Assembly: GCA_905234025.1 (NCBI GenBank)
Contig: CAJOFT010000007.1
Location: forward strand, 1-32,672
Direction: 5' to 3'
Length of the DNA: 32,672 nt
From: Paludibacteraceae bacterium
GTDB taxonomy: Bacteria; Bacteroidota; Bacteroidia; Bacteroidales; Paludibacteraceae
Each line of letters opens with the position of its first letter. Within the stretch, counting starts at the first letter, position 1. The translations under genes were made by a program, and so were the position numbers. A model generated the notes under the pieces. It was not told the DNA's origin, ran no database searches, and worked only from the letters and a program-made list of their open reading frames with translations. Positions 24,404 through 31,070 of this stretch are shown in pieces.

Positions 24404-25948
24404 ATGGAACTATCCGAACAAGAACAAGTCCGCAGACAAAGTCTGCAAACCATGCGTGACTTGGGTATCAATCCTTATCCTGCTGATGAATATGTTGTTA
24501 CCGGTTATTCAACCGACATCAAAGCAGGTTTCGTAGATGAGGGTGAAGGAATTTGGCACACCGGCGATGCGGTACGCATTGCCGGACGTCTGATGTCCAA
24601 ACGTATCATGGGAAAAGCCTCATTCATCGAGATTCAAGACTCCAAAGGACGTATTCAGGTCTATGTAAGCCGAGACGATATTCAGGCGCCTGTGGCAGAG
24701 GGCGAACAGCCGACTACCGTAGAGCAGCAGATGTACAATGTCGTATTCAAGAAACTGCTGGACATTGGCGATTTCATTGGTATAGAAGGTTTTGTCTTCC
24801 GCACTCAGATGGGCGAAATATCCGTGCATGCCAAGAAACTGACCGTACTTGCCAAATCGCTTCGTCCGTTGCCGATCGTGAAATACAAGGATGGAGTAGC
24901 CTATGACGGCTTCAATGATCCCGAGCAGCGTTACCGCCAGCGTTATGTTGATTTGGTGGTGAACGACGGCGTCAAAGACACTTTCCTCAAACGTGCCACT
25001 ATTCTCCGAACCATGCGTCAGGTCTTTGACGAGGCGGGTTACACCGAAGTGGAGACGCCTATTCTGCAACAGATTGCAGGCGGAGCAAGTGCGCGTCCTT
25101 TCATTACGCACCATAACACCCTTGACGTGGATATGTATCTCCGTATTGCTACGGAACTGTACCTCAAACGCCTTATTGTCGGCGGCTTCGAGGGCGTGTA
25201 CGAGATTGGACGTAACTTCCGCAATGAAGGTATGGACCGAAGCCACAATCCCGAATTTACCTGCATGGAGTTGTATGTCCAATACAAGGATTACAACTGG
25301 ATGATGGGCTTCACCGAGCAGCTGCTGGAAAAGATCGCGATTGCGGTCAACGGCACGACAAAAGTGCAAATCGGCGACCACGAAGTGGACTTCAAGGCTC
25401 CGTATCGCCGGTTGCCTATTCTGGATGCCATCAAGGAAAAGACGGGTTACGACCTCAGCACCATGTCCGAGGACGAGATTCGCGCAATTGCCAAGAAAAT
25501 CGGTGTGGAAGATACCGAGAAAATGGGCAAAGGCAAACTCATTGACGAAATATTCGGCGAGACCTGCGAAGGCGAATTCATTCAGCCGACCTTCATCACG
25601 GATTATCCCGTTGAGATGTCACCGCTGACCAAAATGCACCGTTCCAAACCCGGCTTGACAGAGCGTTTCGAACTAATGGTGAACGGCAAGGAACTGGCGA
25701 ACGCCTATTCCGAGCTCAATGACCCGATTGATCAGTACAACCGCTTTGTGGAACAGATGAAGCTTGCCGACAAGGGCGATGACGAAGCGATGGTGATTGA
25801 CCACGATTTCATGCGTGCACTTGAATATGGTATGCCGCCAACTTCGGGTATCGGCATTGGTATTGACCGTCTCGCCATCCTCATGACCGGACAACCGACC
25901 ATTCAGGAAGTATTACTCTTCCCGACCATGAAGCCCGAAGCAAACTGA
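24404..25948 (+). CDS. lysS: Lysine-tRNA ligase (class II)
   Basis: Charges tRNA-Lys. The 514 aa have an OB fold (VRIAGRLMSKRIMGKASFIE, about 61-80), a class II catalytic core with motif 1 region MRQVFDEAGYTEVETPIL, motif 2 GRNFRNEGMDRSHNPEFTCM and motif 3 SGIGIGIDRLAILMTG, and the LysRS ending QEVLLFPTMKP. Length fits the bacterial enzyme without an extra C-terminal domain. First gene of its unit. The stop codon is the first element of a 7-base repeat spacer leading to gpsA 33 bases on. Confidence 0.97.
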   Translation: MELSEQEQVRRQSLQTMRDLGINPYPADEYVVTGYSTDIKAGFVDEGEGIWHTGDAVRIAGRLMSKRIMGKASFIEIQDSKGRIQVYVSRDDIQAPVAEGEQPTTVEQQMYNVVFKKLLDIGDFIGIEGFVFRTQMGEISVHAKKLTVLAKSLRPLPIVKYKDGVAYDGFNDPEQRYRQRYVDLVVNDGVKDTFLKRATILRTMRQVFDEAGYTEVETPILQQIAGGASARPFITHHNTLDVDMYLRIATELYLKRLIVGGFEGVYEIGRNFRNEGMDRSHNPEFTCMELYVQYKDYNWMMGFTEQLLEKIAIAVNGTTKVQIGDHEVDFKAPYRRLPILDAIKEKTGYDLSTMSEDEIRAIAKKIGVEDTEKMGKGKLIDEIFGETCEGEFIQPTFITDYPVEMSPLTKMHRSKPGLTERFELMVNGKELANAYSELNDPIDQYNRFVEQMKLADKGDDEAMVIDHDFMRALEYGMPPTSGIGIGIDRLAILMTGQPTIQEVLLFPTMKPEAN

Positions 25949-25976
25949 CAACTGAACACTGAATACTGATTACTGA
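25942..25976. repeat. NNACTGA 7-bp repeat x5 at the lysS/gpsA junction
   Basis: AAACTGA, CAACTGA, ACACTGA, ATACTGA, TTACTGA. The first unit contains the lysS stop codon, and the array ends 5 bases before the gpsA ATG, so it is the entire spacer. Confidence 0.8.
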
Positions 25977-25981
25977 CCACT

Positions 25982-26974
25982 ATGGACAAACGAGTTGCAA
26001 TATTAGGAAGCGGTAGCTGGGCAACCGCACTGGCAAAAATAGTGATGCTCAACCAAGAGCACATCAATTGGTACATCCGTAAACCGTTGGCTATCAATGA
26101 GTTCCAGTCAACGGGCAAGAATCCGGGCTACCTGACCAATGCGAAGTTTGACACCTCGCGCATCACTTTCAGTTCCGACATCAACAAAATAGTTACCAAT
26201 TCGGACATCCTTATTCTGGCTATTCCGTCGCCGTATGTGTTGCAGACGCTCAAGAAAATCCGCCGTTCAATGCAATCCAAAACGGTCATTTCTGCCGTAA
26301 AGGGTATGATTCCCGACGAGAATATGCTGGTGACGGACTACCTGCACACGCATTTCGACATTCCGCTGGATCAACTGGCAATTATTGCAGGTCCGTGCCA
26401 TGCCGAGGAGATTGCGTTGGAGCGTCTCAGTTACCTGACCATCGGCTGCGCCAACCGCGTGTATGCAACCCAGTTGGGCAAACTGTTCGAGACGGATTTT
26501 GTGCACACAACCGCCAGTACGGATGTTGTTGGACTGGAATATTCATCGGTGATGAAGAACATCTACGCCATTGCTGCTGGATTGTGCTACAGCCTGCGTT
26601 ACGGCGATAACTTTGTGGCGGTGCTCATTTCTAACGCCATTCAGGAAATCAAGCGTTTCGCTAAAGCTATGGCGCCCGACGATCTGCATGACATCAACGC
26701 CAGTGGTTATCTTGGCGATGTGCTTGTGACATCCTATTCGAAGTTCTCCCGCAACCGCCAGTTCGGACAGATGATTGGCATGGGCTATTCGGTCAAAGCG
26801 GCGCAGATGGAGATGGAAATGGTCGCGGAAGGTTACTATGGTACTCGCGCCATTCACGCCATCAACGAGAAGGCGCACGTGGACATACCTATTGTGGAGG
26901 CAATCTATAACATCCTCTTCAATCAGATGTCCCCGACAATTGTTATTAAGGAATTAACCCAAAAACTACACTGA
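25982..26974 (+). CDS. gpsA: NAD(P)H-dependent glycerol-3-phosphate dehydrogenase
   Basis: Reduces dihydroxyacetone phosphate to sn-glycerol-3-phosphate for phospholipid synthesis. The 330 aa show the N-terminal dinucleotide motif VAILGSGSWATALAKI, ILAIPSPYVLQTL, ISAVKGMIPDE, AGPCHAEEIALE, and the catalytic-region LEYSSVMKNIYAIAAGL with the conserved Lys. The C-terminal helical domain ends PIVEAIYNILFNQ. It lies 33 bases after lysS and 3 bases before pgi. Confidence 0.95.
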   Translation: MDKRVAILGSGSWATALAKIVMLNQEHINWYIRKPLAINEFQSTGKNPGYLTNAKFDTSRITFSSDINKIVTNSDILILAIPSPYVLQTLKKIRRSMQSKTVISAVKGMIPDENMLVTDYLHTHFDIPLDQLAIIAGPCHAEEIALERLSYLTIGCANRVYATQLGKLFETDFVHTTASTDVVGLEYSSVMKNIYAIAAGLCYSLRYGDNFVAVLISNAIQEIKRFAKAMAPDDLHDINASGYLGDVLVTSYSKFSRNRQFGQMIGMGYSVKAAQMEMEMVAEGYYGTRAIHAINEKAHVDIPIVEAIYNILFNQMSPTIVIKELTQKLH

Positions 26975-26977
26975 TAT

Positions 26978-28303
26978 ATGAAAGACATTCAATTCTCATT
27001 CGCAAAAGCAGTAAGCGCAGAAGCCGTTGCTGCTTACAAAGAGCGCGTTGCACAAGCGCAAAAAGACCTTGTTAACGGAACCGGTCTCGGAAATGATTTC
27101 CTCGGTTGGGTAACTTTGCCCCGTGACATCCGTGTGCAACTCAAAGACATTCAGGCCACCGCTGACTTGCTCCGCAGCAAATGCGACATCATTGTCTGCA
27201 TTGGAATCGGAGGCAGTTATCTTGGCGCGAAAGCCGTAAACGAAGCACTTTTGTCCTCTTTCGCACAACTCGAAGGCGGCAAGCAGATTGTTTATGCCGG
27301 ACAGAACATCGGCGAAGATTATCTCTTTGAACTTCAGAACCTGCTGAAAGGCAAGAAGTTCGGTATCATCTCCATCTCCAAATCCGGCACAACCACAGAG
27401 CCTGCTTTGGCATTCCGCTTGCTCAAAACACAACTGGAGCAGCAAGTCGGCAAAGCAGCTGCCAAAGAACTCATTGTCTGCATCACCGACGCCAAACGTG
27501 GTGCATTGCGTACCCTTGCCACGCAGGAAGGTTACAAGACTTTCGTCATCGAAGACAATGTCGGCGGACGTTTCTCCGTGCTTTCACCGGTAGGTTTGCT
27601 GCCGATTGCTTGCGCAGGATTTGACATCGTCAAACTCATTGACGGCGCAGAGCGTATGATGGAGGTTTGTGGCATTGACACACCGTTTGAGCAGAATCCC
27701 GCAGCACTGTATGCCGCTGCACGCAATGTTCTTTATCAGGAGCAGGGCAAGAAAGTCGAACTGTTGGTGAACTTCCACCCGAAACTGCACTATGTATCCG
27801 AGTGGTGGAAACAACTGTACGGCGAATCCGAAGGCAAAGAGCATAAGGGTATTTTCCCTGCTTCCGTTGACTTCACAACCGATTTGCACTCTATGGGACA
27901 ATATATCCAAGACGGCGAACGTCATTTAATGGAGACCGTAATCTCTGTTGCCAAGCCGAATCACGAGGTTATTTTCCCTCACGACGAGCAGAACTTGGAC
28001 GGTCTGAACTTCCTTGCCGGCAAACGCGTGGACGAAGTGAATAAAATGGCAGAACTCGGCACACAAATCGCTCACGTTGACGGCGGCGTACCGAATATGC
28101 GTATCGAAATGCCGGAACTCAACGAGTTCTATCTCGGCGAATTGATTTACTTCTTCGAGCGTGGTTGCGGTATCAGCGGTTACCTGTTAGGCATCAATCC
28201 GTTTAACCAACCCGGCGTAGAAGCATATAAGAAGAATATGTTTGCCCTGCTTGACAAACCCGGATACGAGGCAGAAAGCAAAGCAATCAAAGCAAGATTA
28301 TAA
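26978..28303 (+). CDS. pgi: Glucose-6-phosphate isomerase
   Basis: Interconverts glucose-6-phosphate and fructose-6-phosphate. The 441 aa are the short bacterial form (about 450, versus 550 in E. coli). It has two SIS domains: [17 protein letters not shown] (about 75-91), [36 protein letters not shown], the active-site stretch [20 protein letters not shown] and the end [20 protein letters not shown]. The ATG at 26978 sits 3 bases after the gpsA stop, so they are co-transcribed. Confidence 0.97.
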   Translation: MKDIQFSFAKAVSAEAVAAYKERVAQAQKDLVNGTGLGNDFLGWVTLPRDIRVQLKDIQATADLLRSKCDIIVCIGIGGSYLGAKAVNEALLSSFAQLEGGKQIVYAGQNIGEDYLFELQNLLKGKKFGIISISKSGTTTEPALAFRLLKTQLEQQVGKAAAKELIVCITDAKRGALRTLATQEGYKTFVIEDNVGGRFSVLSPVGLLPIACAGFDIVKLIDGAERMMEVCGIDTPFEQNPAALYAAARNVLYQEQGKKVELLVNFHPKLHYVSEWWKQLYGESEGKEHKGIFPASVDFTTDLHSMGQYIQDGERHLMETVISVAKPNHEVIFPHDEQNLDGLNFLAGKRVDEVNKMAELGTQIAHVDGGVPNMRIEMPELNEFYLGELIYFFERGCGISGYLLGINPFNQPGVEAYKKNMFALLDKPGYEAESKAIKARL

Positions 28304-28328
28304 AAACAACAAACAAATTAAAAGTACA

Positions 28329-28598
28329 ATGAAAAAAGTATTATTTGCAACTGCCATCGTTTGCGCAGCATTCATGACGTCCTGCAAGGACAAAGACGCC
28401 ATTCAATGTTGGGAGATTACTTGGGAAAACAAGGTAACCGGTTACACCGGAACGTATTATTTCTGGGGTGACGGAGCTGCTTCTGACAAAGAACTGGATC
28501 GCGTTGGCAGTGTAATGGGCAAGGCGACCAAAAAGCAAACCACCAAAGGCGAGGCGGATTGCAAAGGCGGTGAGACCCCGAAATTAGCCAACGAGTAA
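28329..28598 (+). CDS. Small lipoprotein, unknown function
   Basis: An 89-aa protein with a lipoprotein leader (MKKVLFATAIVCAAFMTSCK, Cys19). A short beta-like domain with CWEITWENKVTGYTGTYYFW follows, and two further cysteines (about 47 in CWEIT and 79 in ADCKGG) could pair. The start at 28329 is chosen over an upstream in-frame ATG inside pgi because only it gives a leader. It is 25 bases after pgi and 26 bases before a terminator, so it is the last gene of the lysS unit. No family recognised. Confidence 0.7.
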   Translation: MKKVLFATAIVCAAFMTSCKDKDAIQCWEITWENKVTGYTGTYYFWGDGAASDKELDRVGSVMGKATKKQTTKGEADCKGGETPKLANE

Positions 28599-28624
28599 TA
28601 GATATTTCAATGGCTCTATACAAT

Positions 28625-28655
28625 GAGAGGCGGTATCATACCGCCTCTCTAATTT
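28625..28655 (+). terminator. Intrinsic terminator after the lysS-pgi unit
   Basis: 11-bp perfect stem GAGAGGCGGTA / TACCGCCTCTC (28625-28635, 28639-28649), loop TCA, then TAATTTT. Confidence 0.85.
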
Positions 28656-28891
28656 TACCCACCAAACACGTGACCATCACGGGACCATGTCCTGAAAACA
28701 AGATAAAATATAGCCAAGAGATACTCGAAAAAAGCGAACACCAAAAGACGCTTAAGAGATGCTTAACATATGCTGAAAAAAACATCCGCTGGTGATTCAA
28801 TCACCGGTGGACGATTACTTTTACCCTCCATTCCTCATCGCATCACGGGACTTCAATAGGATTTACGAAGGACTATAGTCTCTCTTTTATT
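28656..28891. other. Intergenic stretch with strong hairpins, no gene seen
   Basis: No convincing reading frame. Contains CGTGA-CCA-TCACG at 28669-28681 and a long hairpin at 28786-28810. The latter has an 11-bp stem, CCGCTGGTGAT / ATCACCGGTGG with two G-T pairs, and loop TCA. CATCACGGGAC occurs twice (28675-28685, 28841-28851). It could be a structured RNA, a REP-like element or debris of an inserted element. Confidence 0.5.
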
Positions 28892-28930
28892 CAAAAAAAA
28901 GAAACCCCGCCTGACATCGTCAAGCAGGGA
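28892..28930 (-). terminator. Terminator of the leftward lipoprotein gene
   Basis: Read leftward: CCCTGCTTGAC, loop GAT, GTCAGGCGGGG, then TTTCTTTTTTTT. The stem has one mismatch and one bulge. It lies 40 bases past the stop at 28970. Confidence 0.75.
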
Positions 28931-28969
28931 AAAATAGTTGCAGATGCCCCTTGAAACCTCCGCAACAAA

Positions 28970-29347
28970 TTAATTTGCCACTTCTACCTCTCCGTCGGAA
29001 TATAATACGACACGTAATTCGTGGGCAGAACCGACATTGATTCTATTATCCTTATAGGTTTTTTTCCCACAAGTATAATCTATTAACATGTATCCATCAT
29101 ATGGTACCAAGTATGAACCGAGATTAGTTCCCGTTCCAACTTTATAGCCATTAGCGTCGTAAGTCCGAATGTTTAAATCGTCGATCGAAGTATGATAAGA
29201 CTCTTCAACCTTAACATTTGTACAATACGCAGGATCCAATACGTTTGTTTCCTTTTTGTTTTGTTCCTGTTCGGGTTCATCCTTTTTACACCCTGTCATG
29301 CACAGCATAAATAGCATTAGGCTTGCTAATAAAATCTTTGTTTTCAT
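28970..29347 (-). CDS. Small lipoprotein, unknown function
   Basis: A 125-aa protein with lipoprotein leader (MLFMLCMTGC, Cys20) and a charged KKDEPEQEQNKKE linker typical of surface-exposed Bacteroidota lipoproteins. A compact beta-type domain with LNIRTYDANGYKVGTGTNLG and a further CGKKTYKD follows. No family recognised. It follows the 131-aa gene by 25 bases and ends at its own terminator. Codon use is AT-richer than that of the neighbouring core genes. Confidence 0.7.
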   Translation of the reverse strand: MKTKILLASLMLFMLCMTGCKKDEPEQEQNKKETNVLDPAYCTNVKVEESYHTSIDDLNIRTYDANGYKVGTGTNLGSYLVPYDGYMLIDYTCGKKTYKDNRINVGSAHELRVVLYSDGEVEVAN

Positions 29348-29372
29348 AAGTTTAATATTTTTAGTTAATTAT

Positions 29373-29768
29373 TTATTTTGCTGGTATATAATCTTTTATA
29401 GCACCAGGACAATATATATACTCCTCAACATTTTCCGCTATTATGGATAAGTACTCTTCTTTCACCTGTCCTACCGGAGGTTCAATAAGCAATCCTACAG
29501 GTTTGTCAAATCCTTTTTTTATCATACTTGTCACTCTTCCATTGCCCAAATCGTGCCATTGAAATTCATATTTTTTCCCATTTTCGTCATCTTCTATGAA
29601 ATAGTCTTTCGTTAAGCGCATATTTTTGACATATCTTCCACCTACTGCATTGTGGGTCAGTCCAACTCCCCTAATTTTTGTCATCGTAGGTACGTAATCT
29701 TCCATCAAAACAACTCTATGAGGATTATTTACCTCATCAATTACTTTATAAATATACCCTTTTTTCAT
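29373..29768 (-). CDS. Unknown 131-aa protein
   Basis: No signal peptide. Predicted mostly beta, with the pattern GYIYKVI, PHRVVLMEDYVP, RGVGLTHN, MRLTKDYF, KYEFQW and KPVGLLIEPPVG. The order of short strands with a small basic surface recalls SH3-like or MazF/PemK-like barrels, but no defining catalytic residue is visible and I do not assign it. It has its own consensus promoter and is co-transcribed with the following lipoprotein; a small XRE regulator lies upstream on the same strand. AT-rich compared with the core genes, suggesting recent acquisition. Confidence 0.65.
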   Translation of the reverse strand: MKKGYIYKVIDEVNNPHRVVLMEDYVPTMTKIRGVGLTHNAVGGRYVKNMRLTKDYFIEDDENGKKYEFQWHDLGNGRVTSMIKKGFDKPVGLLIEPPVGQVKEEYLSIIAENVEEYIYCPGAIKDYIPAK

Positions 29769-29793
29769 ATTTACTAAAATTTTAATTTTGTTG

Positions 29794-29825
29794 CAAAATT
29801 ACTGCTTTTCTGCAAATTTGGCAAT
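29794..29825 (-). promoter_or_regulatory. Promoter of the 131-aa gene
   Basis: Read leftward: -33 ATTG (29825-29822), 20-base spacer, -7 box TAATTTTG (29801-29794), 26 bases before the ATG at 29768. Confidence 0.7.
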
Positions 29826-29873
29826 GAATAGGCGTGGCGTAAATGGCTACAATGCGTAGCGGATTTGGCAACA

Positions 29874-30083
29874 CTAATTTTTTAGTGCACATTTGAATTC
29901 ATCGAAGAAGTTATATTCCAAACACTTGGAAATACGTAATAGCAATTCCGTATCTATGCTTTTCTTTTGAAAGATTTTATACACATTTGTCCGGTCGCAA
30001 CATAGTTGTTGTGCCAACCATGAAGGGCTTCGCCTTTGGTTTCGCAATTCCTGTTGAATAATATTACCGATGTGGATTTCCAT
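29874..30083 (-). CDS. Small XRE-type helix-turn-helix protein
   Basis: A 69-aa protein that is a single helix-turn-helix: HIGNIIQQELRNQRRSPSWL, AQQLCCDRTNVYKIFQKKSI, DTELLLRISKCLEYNFFDEF. This is the short Bacteroidales XRE form with a Cys-Cys-Asp/Glu-Arg-Thr-Asn recognition helix. The ATG at 30083 (MEIHIG) is chosen over 30092 (MVTMEI) by family length. DNA-binding regulator; its targets may include the downstream 131-aa gene, whose promoter lies 49 bases beyond the stop. No consensus promoter of its own is seen. Confidence 0.8.
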   Translation of the reverse strand: MEIHIGNIIQQELRNQRRSPSWLAQQLCCDRTNVYKIFQKKSIDTELLLRISKCLEYNFFDEFKCALKN

Positions 30084-30129
30084 AGTTACCAAACTGACAC
30101 AAAGAAACGTGAGACTTGTTTGCTTCTAT

Positions 30130-30261
30130 TTGGAATCTTGAGGAATTCTGGACTACCTTAATTTGACCAAATATCCGAAACAAGGCTCACGCATAACGTG
30201 AGCAAAAGCCTTGTTCTTGGTCAAATTAAATCTTAAAAGTGTCCAGTTTTCAAGATTCCAA
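30130..30261. repeat. 132-bp nested imperfect palindrome (MITE-like)
   Basis: Four pairs of inverted arms nest in order: TTGGAATCTTGA (30130-30141 / 30250-30261), CTGGAC (30148-30153 / 30241-30246), TTAATTTGACCAA (30158-30170 / 30217-30229) and CAAGGC (30181-30186 / 30208-30213). The centre also forms GCTCACG/CGTGAGC (30185-30203). It has no coding capacity. It could be a miniature inverted-repeat element, two facing ends of a lost insertion sequence, or a structured RNA. No clear target-site duplication was found. Confidence 0.75.
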
Positions 30262-30345
30262 GTTCTTAGCCGAATGCTATTTATCTATTTCTCGCACTGC
30301 CTTTACAGTGCCGGTTTGTCATAGGCTATCTATTTTATTTATATA

Positions 30346-30498
30346 TTACAATGGCAGAGTGAACGGGTCAACGTACTTTATTTGTCCGTTTTCACTAAAG
30401 ATTAGCATCTCATGGTCACGACGCTTTTGTTCAATTAAACGTTTATAAACCATGTCTATTCCGATACGCATCCTTGCATCAAATTCCTCGTCACTCAT
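30346..30498 (-). CDS. 50-aa protein coupled to the zeta-like kinase gene
   Basis: A short frame, MSDEEFDARMRIGIDMVYKR and so on to VDPFTLPL, whose ATG overlaps the stop of the zeta-like gene as ATGA, the usual sign of translational coupling. Predicted as a charged helix (residues 3-30) followed by a short beta/turn part with IFSENGQIKYVD. In Bacteroidota, small helix-then-NGKI proteins are often found beside zeta-like kinases, so a partner or antitoxin role is plausible but inferred. A small hairpin, GCACTG/CAGTGC at 30294-30311, lies downstream. Confidence 0.6.
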   Translation of the reverse strand: MSDEEFDARMRIGIDMVYKRLIEQKRRDHEMLIFSENGQIKYVDPFTLPL

Positions 30499-31060
30499 AA
30501 CAATTGATTTAATTGGTTCCACATTGCTTCATGCTCTATCTGTAATTCTCCGTTTTTCTTGGCAACAAGTACAGCAGGGGCATGAGTATTGTTATATATT
30601 GTTATATGGTTACATAGTGGCATGAATAATTCAAACAAATTCCGCAAACCTAACTTATATCTCCGCTCAATCACATCTGCAGGGATATCGTGTCCGCCTT
30701 CACTAACTCGTTGTGCTACACGCTGATGCGCCTGTTCAGCACTGTCAAGATAGAAAAATATCAAAAACACCTTGTATCCTGCTTGTTGTGCTCGTTTGAC
30801 CAAATGAACATACGAACGGGTTGCAAGCGTAGTCTCAATGGCGAAATCTACGCCTTGTTGCAGCAATTCGTCTATGCGCCCAACATTATCTTTCCCGCCT
30901 GTATGGCAACTGTTTCCGGTGCAAAAGGCGACAACCCGCGTGCAATTTCGTCTGCGTTGACGAAGTTCGGGCAATGCAACACATTCGGCAGCAGGGTAAA
31001 TGAAGCAGTGGTCTTGCCTGCGCCATTGGGTCCCGCAATAATGTACAAGTTGTGTTGCAT
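30495..31060 (-). pseudogene. Zeta-toxin-like P-loop kinase, frameshifted
   Basis: Two frames together give one zeta-toxin-like kinase. The 5' part (ATG 31060) encodes [20 protein letters not shown] (Walker [10 protein letters not shown]) and [17 protein letters not shown], then stops at 30872-30874. The 3' part continues in another frame with [56 protein letters not shown] and so on. The total span is 566 bases; one added base near 30879-30880 would give 567 = 188 residues plus stop, joining IMLxRIDELL as in relatives. Zeta kinases phosphorylate UDP-N-acetylglucosamine or other small substrates. The gene begins 10 bases after the infB stop. A true deletion, an assembly error or frameshifting are all possible. 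Confidence 0.8.
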
Positions 31061-31070
31061 GGGCAGTAAT

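Noticed and set aside
28610..28795. 61-aa rightward frame after the terminator
   Set aside because: It starts before and runs through the terminator hairpin, and has no recognisable motif, start signal or leader.
28675..28851. CATCACGGGAC occurring twice, as attachment sites of an integrated element
   Set aside because: Only 11 bases, 166 bases apart, with no integrase or cargo between the copies.
30239..30448. 69-aa rightward frame over the palindrome
   Set aside because: It begins inside the palindrome arm and lies antisense to the better supported 50-aa frame.
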